Part shown: positions 1-11,638 of the stretch, in pieces | Numbering within the stretch: the first letter of the stretch is position 1 | Layout: each line of letters opens with the position of its first letter | Origin: Tenrec ecaudatus | Taxonomy: Eukaryota; Chordata; Mammalia; Afrosoricida; Tenrecidae | Assembly (NCBI RefSeq): GCF_050624435.1 | Contig: NC_134540.1 | Location: 105,367,739 to 105,431,738 of the forward strand | Reading direction: 5' to 3' | DNA: 64,000 bases | The notes under the pieces: model-generated | Told to the model about the DNA's origin: nothing | Seen by the model: only the letters and a program-made list of their open reading frames with translations | The model's database searches: none | Position numbers and translations under genes: made by a program

Positions 1-148
1 GTCTTATTGAATCTTACTGACATGGCCTGGGGGGAAGGGCCAGACACAATGGATCAACAAGTATATGGTGAGGAACGGTTTTCATCCAACATTGTCTTGA
101 AGAACAATGAAAAGAATTGCCTTGCCTTACCTTAAACAGAACTCTCAG
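1..148. other. Unassigned flank before first L1
   Basis: No gene, exon or repeat that I recognise. The L1 3' UTR sequence begins near 149. Confidence 0.3.
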
Positions 149-573
149 TCTGACCACAAGGATCTATATGTGACCTCCTCCCTGGGGGACAGACAACAGA
201 AAAGGGGGGGAAGGGAGACGCCTGACAGGGCAAGATATGACAAAATAATAATTTATAAATTATCAAGGGCTCATGAGGGGAAAAAGAAGAGGACCTGATG
301 CAAAGGGCTTAAGTGGAGAGCAAATGCTTTGAAAATGATTAGGGCAAATAATGTACAGATGTGCTTTATACAATTGATGTATGTATATGTATGGATTGTG
401 ATAAGAGTTGTAAGAGCCCCTAATAAAATGTAAAAAAAGAAAAGAGGAGAAAAAAAACAAAGAAAATGATTAGGGCAAAGAATGTATGGATGTGCTTTAT
501 ACAATTGTTGTATGTATATGTATGGATTGTGATAAGAGTTGTATGAGCCCCTAATAAAATGTTTAAAAAAATA
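149..573 (+). mobile_element. L1 3' end with duplicated terminus (double tail)
   Basis: This is a 5'-truncated L1 that contains only the end of the 3' UTR. The first terminus ends near 430 with the AATAAA-bearing tail. An A-rich spacer of about 35 bases follows, and then a second terminus of roughly 110 bases (about 464-573) repeats the same 3' end with its own AATAAA. The spacer carries the string gaaaagaggag and is almost the same as the spacer in the minus-strand copy at 57479-58225, so the doubled end was inherited from a source element. No coding capacity remains. Confidence 0.85.
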
Positions 574-594
574 AACTTGGACATGGACTAAGGA

Positions 595-1002
595 AAACTG
601 AAGAAGAATTGACGCATTTGAATTACGGTGCTGGCAAAGAATATCGAAAGCACCACAGACCATTAGAAGAATTATCCATTTCGTCCCGGAAGATGTACAG
701 CCAGAAGGCTCCTTAGAAGCGAGGGTGGTAAGACTTTGTCCCCTGTACTTTGGACATGTGATACGATCAGGAGAGACCAGGCCCTGGGAAAGGACCGCCT
801 GCTTGGTGAAGGAGAAGGGCAGTGAAAAATGGAATACCTCTCCATGAGACGGAATGACACAGTGGCTGCAACAACGGGCCCCAACATCGCAGCAATGGTA
901 AGGATAGTGCAGGACCAGACGGTGTTTGGTTCTGCTGTACAAAGGGTCACTGTGAACTTTGTGAAAACAAACGGATGGCACCTAACAATAAAAACAACCC
1001 GA
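595..1002 (+). mobile_element. RTE LINE fragment, 3' end of ORF2 and tail
   Basis: The decayed reading frame corresponds to the C-terminal end of an RTE/BovB-type ORF2 (cysteine/tryptophan-rich 'RRLLxxPWT' area, then a 'YFGHVxRRDQSLEK' area), followed by the RTE tail ending in a 'ggcacctaacaa' repeat near 985. Frameshifts and stops are present, so it is inactive. AfroSINEs share the last part of this tail, as expected if RTE mobilised them (known for Afrotheria). Confidence 0.7.
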
Positions 1003-1065
1003 GCCATAATATTTTCAGTCATTTCATAAGCATGCAAAAGCTGCATAATTAACGAGGACAGTGGG

Positions 1066-1376
1066 GGAATTGATATATTTCATTATGGTGGCAAAGAATA
1101 TTGAATATACATGGACTGAAATGTCATCAAAACATTTCTCAGAAACGAAGTAGCAAGACTCCATTTAATGCATGTGTTTTGACCATGTTAGTAGGAGGAG
1201 CCAGTTTCTGAAGAAGAGCGTCGTGTTTAGTCAAGCGGCGGATGAGCTGTCCCCAATGGCGTCGATGGACACAGTGATTCCCACAAGGGGCTCAAACCCA
1301 GTTGTGAGGGGAGGATGGCCCAGGACCAGGCAGCATCTTGTTCTGTTGTCCAAGTGGTCACGATGAGTTGGAAATG
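1066..1376 (+). mobile_element. Older RTE LINE fragment
   Basis: A second, more diverged piece of the same RTE ORF2 C-terminal region follows the first one in the same orientation. Matching segments include the 'ggcaaagaatattgaatata' start and the 'caggaccaggcag' end. It lacks a clear tail. Confidence 0.5.
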
Positions 1377-2286
1377 CCTCTGTGGCACTTGGGAACAACA
1401 TGCCTCTTTCATGATCCAGTGGCAGGTCTAATCATAACTCTAATTTCAGAGCAGTGATGATATTTTGAAGTACTTGCAATGTTCACCAAAGAATCTGTGA
1501 TTTCTATCAGCGATAAAGGTCCTCATCTCATGGTGGCCTATTGTCCATGTTCAGAACTGAAGTGCCACGTGTCAGCTAAAGTCTAGTGAAAACAAAGATG
1601 GAGTTGTTTTCCCATCCAGGGCCACGGACTTCCTGGACTCTCCCTCATACGAAGGACTAGCTCATCTCTCCCACACTTCCCTCTCTGGCAGCCGCAGATG
1701 GCTGTCATTTCTGTCTCTGAGAAAGTCATCATCTTGTTGGAACGAAACGCTTCTGTCCAAGGAACAATTAGAGAACAGCCCAACAAGGTGTGAATGTCGT
1801 GCACTAGACCCAGGGTAATCACAGAGTGCATGCCAGAAAGCAGACGCCGGTGAGTGTGGGAGCGCCTGTAGAACTGGCTTTTCTATGGAGGTTAGAATTG
1901 GCCAAGGCAAGCTGCCTCTCATACTTAACACATGGGCAGTAGCGATAACTTCATAAGGAATCAAAGTTTCCAGGGCAAGGCTGTGTTTCAGATCTTACTT
2001 ATGCCTGGGCATGGACACAAATGAAGGCCACCAGGTGCTCACCAATCACAGACACACACACATGAATAGCCCCACGCCGACTCACAGTTGACACTCAGAA
2101 AATGCTCATCGATGAATAAAGAATAAATAGTTAGGGGGTATCCTATAATTCCTGGCCTTTTGGGGGCCTTCTAAGTCTCTTCTTTTGTTGTCCAAAATTG
2201 TCAACACCCTTGACTGTTAACCAAAAGATTTAGAGTCAAGTTCATGGAGAGGTGCCTCAGGATAACAGCCTGGCTATCCGCTTCTT
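1377..2286. other. Unassigned intergenic DNA
   Basis: I see no exon-like open frame with splice sites and no recent repeat. A short stretch near 2080-2130 resembles the 3' end of old MIR/L2 elements, but too weakly to call. Confidence 0.3.
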
Positions 2287-2287
2287 G

Positions 2288-2473
2288 AAGGAGCCCTAGT
2301 GGCACACTGGTTAAAGTGCTTGTCTACTAACCAAAAGGCCAGCAGTTCAAATCCACCAGCTGCTTGGCTGGAAAGAGAAATATCAGTCTATTTCCATAAA
2401 GTCTTGGGACTGTTACCAGGCAATTCTACTCTGCCCAATAGGTGGCCATGAAGTAGAAGAGCTTTGAGGACCG
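2288..2473 (+). mobile_element. AfroSINE
   Basis: tRNA-derived SINE head ('gagccctagtggcacactgg'), an A/B-box-like segment ('aaccaaaaggccagcagttc') and the body with 'ggcaattctactctgcccaa'. It is diverged and ends without a clean poly(A) tail. Confidence 0.8.
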
Positions 2474-2787
2474 TGGGCTTATTGTTTTTTTTTAATCTGG
2501 TTCTGAAAGTCAGCCACTGGAAACCTTATGGAGCACAGATGGGGTCGCTGAGGCAGGGTTGGCTGTAGAGCAGCTAAGTGGTCCGTGACTTGAAGCTGGA
2601 TGGGCGGGGTCATCTGGGGGTTGTGGCTTGTGTATTAGCCAGACACCTCTGGCACAGCATCGAGTCTTTCTCCTGGGGCAGTGGGGGATCAGGGGGCATC
2701 TTTGTGCCAGTTCTTGCCACAGACCCAACTATTTAAGGAACAGTTTTCAGAGGCTCAAAGAAAAGTCTTGCTTTTTTTTTCCCTCTT
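2474..2787. other. Unassigned DNA between AfroSINE and L1
   Basis: Contains a short AfroSINE-like scrap near 2515-2560 (GGAAACC..TATGGAGCA, then GGGGTCGCTGAG). Otherwise nothing is recognised. Confidence 0.3.
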
Positions 2788-2803
2788 GAAAATAGACTGT
2801 ACT

Positions 2804-3772
2804 CAAGAGGAGCTGTCACCAAAGGCTCAAATAGAAAGTGTTTAGAAGATGATGATGGCAACATATGTACAAACAGGTTTGATACAAAGGATGTATGGAA
2901 TGTTATAAGAGCTGTAAGAATCCAGGAAGATTTAAAAAAAAGAGCTGTAAGAACCCCCAATAAAATGATTAAAAAATAAAAGTAAAAAAATGAATAAAGG
3001 TAAACAAGCAGTCATCTAGCTCAGAAGCAACAAAGCCCACATGGAAGAAGCACACCAGCCTGTGTGATCACGAGGTGTCAAAGGGATCGGGTATCAGGCA
3101 GCATCAGAACAAAAAAATCATATAATTGTGAATGCTGGGGAGTGCAGGTGGATATCCAAAGCCCATCTCTAGGCATTTGGACATCCCCTTACGGAAGGAT
3201 CTTAGGGAGGAAATAAGCCACTTAGGGTGCAGTGTAGCAATGACGAAACATACAACTTTCCTCTAGTTCCTAAATGCTTCCTCCACCCCCTACCACCACT
3301 ATCATGATCCCAATTCTACCTTACAAATCTGGCTAGACCAGAGGATGTACACTGGTACAGATAGGAACTGGAAACACATGGAATCCAGGATAGATGATCC
3401 CTTCAGGGACAGTGGTGAGAATGGTGATACCGGGAGGGTGGGGTGGAAAGAGGGAACCAGTTATAAGGATCTACATATAACCTACTCCCTGGGGGATGGA
3501 CAACAGAAAAGTAGGTGAAGGGTGACATTGGACAGAGCAAGATATGACAAACTAATAACTTATAAATTATCAAGGGTTCGGGAAGCAGGGAGGGAGGAGA
3601 AAAATGAGCTGATGCCAGCGGCTTAAGTAGAGAGCAAATTATTTGAGAATGATGAGGGCAATGAATGTACAAATGTGCTTTACACAATTGATGTATGTAT
3701 GGATTGTGATAAGAATTGTATGAGCCCCTAATAAAATGATTTTTAAAAAAGTCTTTAAAAGTCAAAAGGAAA
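2804..3772 (+). mobile_element. Composite L1: old 3' end followed by longer L1 3' UTR
   Basis: A perfect 16-bp direct repeat (gaaaatagactgtact) at 2788-2803 and 3773-3788 flanks this block, so it behaves as one insertion unit. Inside, a short diverged L1 3' end with A-rich tail (2804 to about 2990) precedes a longer 3' UTR segment (about 2997-3772) with its own AATAAA tail. The simplest reading is an L1 that later received a second L1 in its A-rich tail. No ORF survives. Confidence 0.8.
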
Positions 3773-3788
3773 GAAAATAGACTGTACT

Positions 3789-3912
3789 TGTGGTAGTTAC
3801 ATAATTTTGTGTCAACTTGAAGATATAAAAGTGTAAGGGTGGAATTTAGCCTGTCATTCAGGTCTGATGGTGCCTACTTGTGGGCGTGACCTTCTCATAA
3901 GGAGGGTCCGGG
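3789..3912 (+). mobile_element. MaLR-type LTR, 5' part (split by L1)
   Basis: Starts with TGTGGTAGTTACATAAT and 'tgtgtcaacttgaag', the typical start of MLT1-like MaLR LTRs. The element stops at the L1 insertion and resumes at 7866. Solo LTR remnant without coding sequence. Confidence 0.7.
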
Positions 3913-5297
3913 TAGTTAAGATGTCAGTTCTGCCTAAGGCACTATATAAATTTAATGCAATCCTGATACAATTACCCTCATCTTTCTTCAAAGAAATGGA
4001 AAAACTGATTACGAACCTCATATGGAGAGGGAAGAAGCCCAGAAATAGCAGAGAACTCCTCAAGAAGAAGGACACCGTGGGAGGGCTTGCTTTACCTGAC
4101 TGGCACATACTATGCAGCCACAGTAGTCAAAACTGCATGGTATTGGTACAATGACAGCTACTCAGATCAATGGAAAAGAACTGAAAACCCAGAAATAAAG
4201 GCATCAGCATATAGACAACTGATCTTTGATAAGGGCCCCCCAAATGTCAAATGGGAAGCAGATGCCCTCTTTAACAAGTGGTGCTGAAAAAAATGGATAT
4301 TTACCTGCAGAAAAATGAAGCAAGACCCTTATCTCACTCCATGCACAAGAATAAACTCAAGGTGGATCACAGACCTTGAAGTTAACCCCCAAACTATTAG
4401 GGCCATCAATGAGGGAATTGGAGCCAACTTGAGAACTTTGGCGCAGGGAATACACAGGCTATCAGAAATAGGGAAGGACACAAACACAGAGGAGGCACAA
4501 ATTGACAAATGGATATACTGAAGATAAAACACCTGTGTACATTGAAAGAATTCACCAAGAGAGTAATAAGAGAGTCCACAGACTGGGAAAACATCTTTAG
4601 CAATAACTCATCAGACAAAGGCCTTATTACTAAAATCTACAACACTCTGCTAGCTTCCAAAAAGAAAAAAACTAATGGCCCACTTGAGAGGTGGGCAAAG
4701 GACTTGAACAGAAGTTTCACAGGGGCAGAAATCCGAATGGCCAACAAACATATGAGAAAATGTTCCCGATCTTTAGCCATAAGAGAAATGCAAATTAAAA
4801 CAACAATGAGGTACCAACTAACACCCTCAAAGGTAGCCCAATTCAAAAAATCAGAAAGCAAGTGTTGGAGGGGCTGTGGAGAGACAGGAACTCTCATCCA
4901 TTGCTGGTGGACTTGTAAGTATTTATAGCCACTATGGAAATTGATCTGGTGATACCTAAAACAGATGGAAATAGAGTTACCATATGACCCAGCAATCCCC
5001 CTACTGGGCATACACCCAGAAGAAGCAAGAAACAGACCAAGGCCAGACATCTGTGCTCCAATGTTCATTGTGGCACAGTTCACAATTGCAAGGAGCTGGA
5101 AGCAACCCAAATTTCCATCAACTGATAATTGGATTAAAAAACTGTGGTATATACATACAATGGAATACTACACATCACTAAAAAGCAGTGATGAACGTAT
5201 GAGGCACATAGCGGCATGGGAAGAACTGGAGGAAATCATGCTAAGCGAAGTAAGTCAGGCAAAAAAGGACAAGTACAACATGAGCCCGCTGAGGTAA
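3913..5297 (+). pseudogene. L1 ORF2 C-terminal part, broken
   Basis: Translation in shifting frames gives the C-terminal third of an L1 ORF2 protein (end of the reverse transcriptase and the cysteine-rich C-terminus). Recognisable elements are the 'LPSSFFKEMEK' area, the '[17 protein letters not shown]' zinc-knuckle-like area, the 'YDPAIPLLGI' area and the 'WIKKLWYIHTMEYY' area, ending with the stop at 5295-5297. Several stops and frame changes break it, and the endonuclease and most of the RT domain are missing. It cannot encode an active protein. Confidence 0.85.
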
Positions 5298-7865
5298 GTG
5301 TTAAAAAAAATGCAAAATGGGCATAGGGACAAAGCTAATGTATACAAACATTCTTGGGGTGAGGACCGTGTAGTATGGCAGGGACCAGATCAAATGCAAG
5401 GATGCACATGGTAGACAACTGGGGAGGAAGTGGGGAAAGGGAAAAAAAAGGAGGAATATAAGGAAGAAAAGGGTAGTGGGGGCATGGGACACTAATCCAC
5501 CCAAGGGGAGGGTATTGTTTATATCTCCACAGGGAAAGAGGGACCAGACTTAAACCCAGTGCCGCAAGGTGTGAATACAACATTCCAGCGTGAAGTAGGG
5601 AGCCAGTAGAGCGGTCTCGGGGGCTGGCCCCAGTACCAAATACTAACTAGATGCCTGTCCCTCCCCCAGAAGAATTTATTTCAAAGGATGGCATTGAATC
5701 TGCAGCTCGGGAGAGGGACATGTCTGATCCGAGCACACAGGAGCAGACCATATGGGGAGTAGGAGAGAGTAGAAAACATCCTGGCCCACCAGGCCCTGGG
5801 GACGATGACCCCAATTAGAGCAGCCAGTCCACAGAGAAGACCCCATGGCCAGCCCCACTATGAGACATGACGTCCCTCACTGATCCATGGCCCTGCAGTG
5901 GACAGCATTGGAGACACAGTGTGGCAATTGAGCCCGACCTGATCCCACCACACCGAGGCAAAGCACTGGGGGAGTGCAGAGGAACAGCAAAGGAATGGAA
6001 TGGAAGGTTCCCAGGGAATGCTGAAAGTGGACTTTGGGGCCAGGGCGTGGTGCCCCAACAAACTGGATTGTAACACACTCCAAAAGGCCAACAAATGACC
6101 CTTGAACTAACTACAAGCTTTTCTTTCTTGTTGAGTTTTGTTTTGTTCTTTGTGAATGGTTTGTTGTTGTTTTGTTGTATATTGTTGCTTAGTTTTTCTC
6201 TGTCTTGTTTTTGTGCATGTTATTATCTCCACATGTCTGTCTAAATAAGATAGGCTGGATGAACTATCTGGAGGAGAAAACAACGGGACTGACAGTTCCA
6301 GGGGGACATGGGATAGGAGGAGGTTGGGAGAAATGGAGTGATGTTAATTAGCCCAGAGAGAAGGAAACAACAAGGGATTCAAATTGGTGGTGAGGTGGGT
6401 GTGGCAGGCCTGGTAGGGCATGATCAAGGGTGATGTAACAAAGAGGTATTGCTGAAACCCAGGTGGGGACGGAGCATGATAGTGGGACAGGAGGAAAGTC
6501 AAGGGAAATAGAGAAAAGAGCTTGGAGGCAAAGGGCATTTATAGAGGCCTAGACAAAGACATGTACATATACAAATATATTTATATATGCGGATGGGGAA
6601 ATACATCTATGTGCCTATATTTATAGGTTTAGTATTAAGGTGGCGGAAGGACATTGGGCTTCTCCTCAAGTACTTCCTCAATGCAAGAATACTTTCCTCT
6701 ATTAAATTGGCATTCTATGATGCTCACCCTCCCGACACAACTACTGAAGACAAAGCGGGTGAATAAGCAAATGTGGTGAAGAAAGCTGATGGTGCCCAGC
6801 TATCAAAAGAGATAGTGTCTGGGGTCTTAAAGGCTTGAAGATAAACAAGTGGCCATCTAGCTCAGAAGCAACAAAGCCTACATGGAAGAAGCACACCAGC
6901 CTGTGTGATCAAAGGATACCGGGTTCCAAAGGATTAGTTATCAGGCATCAAAGAACAAAAAATCATATCATTAGCTGCACACCTCCATGATTCGATCCCT
7001 GAGGACAAACGGGTTCATAAGCAAATGTGAAGAAAGCTGATGGTGCCCAGCTATCAAAAGAGATAGCATCTGGGGTCTTAAAGGCTTGAAGGTGAACAAG
7101 TGGCCATCTAGCTCAGAAGCAACAAAACCCACATGGAAGAAGCACACCAGCCTGTGCGATCACAAGATGTCGAAGGGATCAGGTATAAGGCATCATCACA
7201 ACAAAAAAATCTTACCATAGTGAATGAAGGGGGAAGTGCAGAGTGGAGATCCAAAGCCCATTTGTCGGCCACTGGAGATCCCCTTGCAGAGGGATCTAGG
7301 GGAGGAAATGAGTCAGTCAGGGTGTGATGTAGCACCGATGAAGAATACAGCTTTCTTCTACTTCCTAAATGCTTACTCCCCACCCCCCTACTATCATGAT
7401 CCAAATTCTACCTTGCAAGTCTGGATAGAGCAGAGGTTGTACACTGGTGCAGATAGGAGCCGGAGGCACAGGGAATCCAGGGCGGTTGATACCTTCAGGA
7501 CCAGGGGTGTGAGGGGTGATACTGGGAGGGTAGAGGGAGAGGGGGTTGGAAAGAGGGAACCGATAACAAGGATCTACATGTGACCTCCTCCCTGGGGGAC
7601 GGACAACAGAAAAGGGTGTGAAGGGAGACGCTGGACAGGGCAAGATATGACAAAATAATAATCTATAAATTATCAAGGGCTCATGAGGGAGGGGGGAGCG
7701 GGGAGGGAGGGGGGAAATTAGAGGACCTTATGCCAAGGGCTTAAGTGGAGAACAAATGCTTTGAAAATGATGAGGGCAAAGAATGTACAGATGTGCTTTA
7801 CACAATTGATGTATGTATGGATTATAAGAGTTGTATGAGCCCCAATAAAACATTAAAAAAAAAAA
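3913..7865 (+). mobile_element. 5'-truncated L1 inserted into a MaLR LTR
   Basis: A 3.95-kb L1 begins inside ORF2 and continues through a long 3' UTR to an A-tail near 7850-7867. It interrupts a MaLR LTR, and about 14 bases of LTR sequence (aaggagggtccggg, 3899-3912) recur after the tail with small changes (7866-7880). That is a target-site duplication. The 3' UTR from the ORF2 stop to the tail is about 2.5 kb. It includes a tandem duplication of about 250 bases (6746-7000 and 7001 to about 7225). The copy is very similar to the element at 42641-46755. Confidence 0.92.
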
Positions 7866-8200
7866 AAGAAGGGTCCTGGGTTTCGCCCCCTCTCTCTGTG
7901 CCTTCACCTTCCTATTGAGGAGCCTTGCTGAGACCTGCGTGAGCCTTTGAGATGTGTCCGCTGCCATTGGATCCACAAGACTTTGCACCCACCAGCCAGT
8001 GATGTTCCTGCAATCTGCATCATTGCATGCAGTTGCCTGAGTCTGGAGAGGGACTTATGGCCTAGTATCAGACTTAGGGACTTGAGGTGCACTGGGCTGG
8101 GATGTTTTATTGATGCATAATTACTTGACATAAAGCTCTCTCTTAGACATACATGAGTGTCACTGGATTTGTTTCTCTAGTCAACTGGGCCTAACACCGC
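7866..8200 (+). mobile_element. MaLR-type LTR, 3' part
   Basis: Continuation of the LTR that starts at 3789. It ends with the motif 'ggatttgtttctctagtcaa', the reverse complement of the start of the minus-strand LTR at 14161. Together the two halves form one solo LTR of about 460 bases split by the L1. Confidence 0.65.
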
Positions 8201-9809
8201 ACCCTTTCCAGCTGTTTTAGCTAAACGGAGCCATACATCACTGTCCCTAGCCCGGGCCCCGGGTTTCTCCTATGACCGACATCTTGCATCCTCATTCGTT
8301 ATCATTGGTGAGCCAGTCCTGGGTGTCGTATATGAACGGAAGTCCATAGTCCACAGTTCAGTTCTCACGCTGTGCGGCACAGTTCTCTGAGCGTCCACCA
8401 GTGCTGCTTCCCCTGGCTTCCTGCGCTGCTTTCTCCACGGCGGGTGTGGGGCCACATTCTTGGCTGGGTGAAATCCAGGCACACAGCCATCCTGCCTTGG
8501 AAGCCAAGTTTGTTTGGAGGGGGCTGGAGATGGGAAACAGCTCGAACATGTGGGCACTGGTGCCCTTTCTGTGACAACATCTGAGCCCCGCAGGCTGTGT
8601 GGATGCCTCATTTACTAGCCAGCTGCGAGGTGGGGGAAGTTGTTCTCTGGGAAATGAGGAGAGAAGCGGGTGGAGTGGGCGCAGCCTCACCCGTGCCTTT
8701 CCCTGCTGGGAACTGACAAGTCTGCCCAACTCCTGCCAGGTGTGATCCTCGGGAGTGCTCCCGTCAGGGAGGCAAAGGGTTTTTCAGGCACCATTAAGCC
8801 CCTTGCTCAGATCACAAACCCTGGGAAGGGTGGTCTCTGCTCGCTCCACTCTGTTGGCCCTGGAGGCTGATCATATCAGGGTCTCCAGGCAGCCCTTGGT
8901 GGCTTCTCTAGTACGCCTCGCCCAGTGGGCCCAGGACCCAGTTGCTTTTGAATTTCCACTGCAGAGTGCTCCATTGTCTGGATGCCAGCCTGCAGGGGGC
9001 AGCGAAATGGGAGAGTAAGGAAATGGCTTCTTACAACCAGCCTGCCTCCCTGTAGCCACGGAGCTGGCCCTCGCCTGTGCGAACCTGTGGCTGAGTACAC
9101 AGAGCCTTCTGTGGTAGAGATATCACCTGGCCTGATACACTGTCTGTCTTTCCCCCTCCCTCAGTGGTGTGTGGAGGGCGGAAGAGGGGAGTGTGTAGTG
9201 TGGTGAACAGATTGCAGATTCTTGCAGAGGGGAGGGGACCAGGGCACACTGGGTGCCCTGGGCCTTGCTGTAAAAGGCTGCTGGCTGCCGGGCAAGGTGC
9301 TGCTGACTTCCCTAGGCATGCTGCTGGGTGCAGGGAGGTAAGTCAACGCGGTGGGCGGGGGTGGGTTGGGGTCGGGGGTTGTCTTTGCAGGGCATGAGAA
9401 AGACTCTTGGAATTAGAGAGACAGGCTCAGATTGGAGTTGCTTTTCATCTACTTCTGGCTCCCTCGACTCCAGCCCTCTCGTCCTGGTTCTATGGTTAAC
9501 GTCAGTGGGTTTTGATTCTAGCACTCCACCCAACATCCCGGCCGTTTCATTCTGGGGAAAAGGACAGGTCATTTAGGCTGAGGGAGGCCTGGTGGGGGGC
9601 CTGGCCGGTGTTCCTGGGGTCTGTGGGGAGATGGCTTCTAGAAGCTCTCCTGAGAACTGGTGGCCCACTGTCCAAAATGTATCCCACCACTGACCAAACT
9701 GCCCTCCACTATCCAGTACTGTGAGTCTCAACATGCACAGAGGTGAGTGAAGGGGAGACACCTGAGACACCCCTATTCAGCCACACAAGGAGGCAAATCA
9801 AACAGACAC
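8201..9809. other. Unassigned, fairly GC-rich intergenic DNA
   Basis: Several open frames occur on both strands, but none has family resemblance, a codon pattern or splice context that I can recognise. No recent repeat is seen. It could hold regulatory or non-coding transcribed sequence, and nothing visible decides this. Confidence 0.3.
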
Positions 9810-9995
9810 TGCCAAACCAAAAGCCAAGCCAGCTGTGGCCAAGCCAGGTCGGTCCCCACTCATGGGAAGCCCACGTGTTACAGCTAGAACTGGGCTCCAC
9901 AGAGTGTCCGCAGCCACGATCCTCTTGGAAGCCATTCCCCAGGTCTTCCTGCAGGGATGTGAACCATCAACCTTCCGGTTGGCAGCAGCACCCAC
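9810..9995 (-). mobile_element. AfroSINE, diverged
   Basis: Reverse complement of the SINE: 'aaaccaaaagcc' tail at the left, then 'gaaccatcaaccttccggtt' near the right, which corresponds to the B-box region. Confidence 0.6.
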
Positions 9996-10499
9996 CGGGG
10001 ACCTGTGTGACGGCATGCCGAGCAATCCCAGGTCATTTCCTATGAGCAGGTGGAGATGAGGCCGAGGGGAGGGAATGGGATGCGCTGGTGAGGAGCGCAC
10101 CCATGGGCACAGGGAGGGGCTGAGGAGCACCCCTCGCGAACATGCAACTGACCAGCGCAGGAGTGGGCCAGCAAGCAGCCCCCGTTGGGGGGAAGCGGGG
10201 TGCACTCTGCTGCTTGCACTGACGTCAGTAAGTGAGGCTCCATGTGCTAGGGCTTCAGAGCTTGGCCCTCTTTCGCTGACCCCACGTTGCAGATGGCTGG
10301 CTGTCCAGTCTCTGCATCTGACTTTTCTCGGGGTGTCTCTTGGAAGGAAGACGGTGAGATTTCTAGCAGCATCCGGCTTTCTAGGCATTGGCTTTGGGTC
10401 TCTGGAGCTTACGAGCTAGTGTCGATGCAGGGGCACCGGGAGAGGGTAGGTGAGTCAGTAGGAGAAGCCACTGTGAAAAGTGATTTCTGATAAGGTGAA

Positions 10500-10690
10500 A
10501 AAAACCGTTGCCACCAAGTTGATTTCGACCCACGGCCACCCATATGTTAGCGGGGACCACTGCTGCGTCCGCATTTCCCTGGCTGTCCTCTTGACCGAAG
10601 CGGACAGCCAGGCTTCTCTGCCGTGGCACTGCCGCACGGCTGGGTCCACCAAGCTTCAGGTCAGCAGGTCAGTGCCAACTGTACGTGCCA
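10500..10690 (-). mobile_element. AfroSINE, diverged
   Basis: Begins with 'gttgccaccaagttgatttc', the reverse complement of the 3' tail shared by RTE and AfroSINE. The body is decayed with CpG loss and the head is weak. Confidence 0.6.
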
Positions 10691-10699
10691 CCTGGAATA

Positions 10700-11579
10700 C
10701 AGCAGTCCTGTGGCCAAACTTGCCCTCCCCCCCACCCCCACCCCCCGGCAGGAAGTCGTCTTGAGGCTGTTTCCCCAGAGCTGGGGGCAGAGCTAAGTCT
10801 CTGGGGTTGGATGGTGTGAATGGGGAAAGCGGTAGTGAGCTGGGGGCGGGGGGTGGGGGGGTGGAGAGCGGGAGGACAGCGGGTCTTCCTCTGGGGAGTC
10901 TACCTTTTGCTCCTGAGCCAGGCAAAGTGCTCCAGAGAACCTTCTCTCCAGCCTATCCGTGATCGTTCTGCCCCCGCCTCCACGAGCTAAAGGTGGCATG
11001 GACCGTGTCTGTTTACCAGGGAGCAGGTGCAACGCGGGCTGGCTTGTGCTCACTTCCTACTTTGTCATGAACGATTTCAGTTTTCACCACGTCAAAGATT
11101 CTGCACCTTGGCCTGTGTCTTGCCTCGCCCTCCTACAGGGACACGTTCAAGTGTGTCCTCCCTGACAAGGACGGCACCCATTAAGCCAGGCTCACTTACT
11201 AATCGGTCCTGAACACTTGCCTGCCGGTTGTCACCTTCTCTGGGTACTCCGCTCCTGGGTGTGAACTGGGTGTGGGTGGCAGGTGGGTCCCCATTCCAAA
11301 TGTTGTCCTCAACCCGACAGAGGTGGCTTCTTGAACGCACTTCTCGGAGGTGTGTGCTCACAATTCTGCGTGAGTCAAATCTGCTGAAAGAAAATCAAAT
11401 GAAACAAAAGAGCAAGATGGCAATTGTGTGTGTGTTTATTATTGTATGCATGTTCGATAAGGCTACATTTGTTTTTTTAACTCTTTATTTTTAAGCCTAC
11501 ATTTAATAGAAAGCAAAGAATGAACAGTGCTAGTCACAGCTTCTTTGTTCAACAATTTTAATGACCTACTTCTCTCCTT
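10700..11579. other. Unassigned DNA with C- and G-rich runs
   Basis: Contains C-rich (around 10725-10746) and G-rich (around 10840-10862) low-complexity runs. No gene is recognised. Confidence 0.3.
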
Positions 11580-11638
11580 CATCTGTTTATAGTTATAATC
11601 TCCCCAGCTACCTATCACCCTGTTCATCTAGCTACCTA

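Noticed and set aside
3913-5297. Functional L1 ORF2
   Set aside because: Several stops and frame changes. The endonuclease and most of the RT are absent.
9798-10388. 196-codon open frame on the minus strand
   Set aside because: Runs through a reversed AfroSINE and GC-rich DNA. No protein family resemblance.
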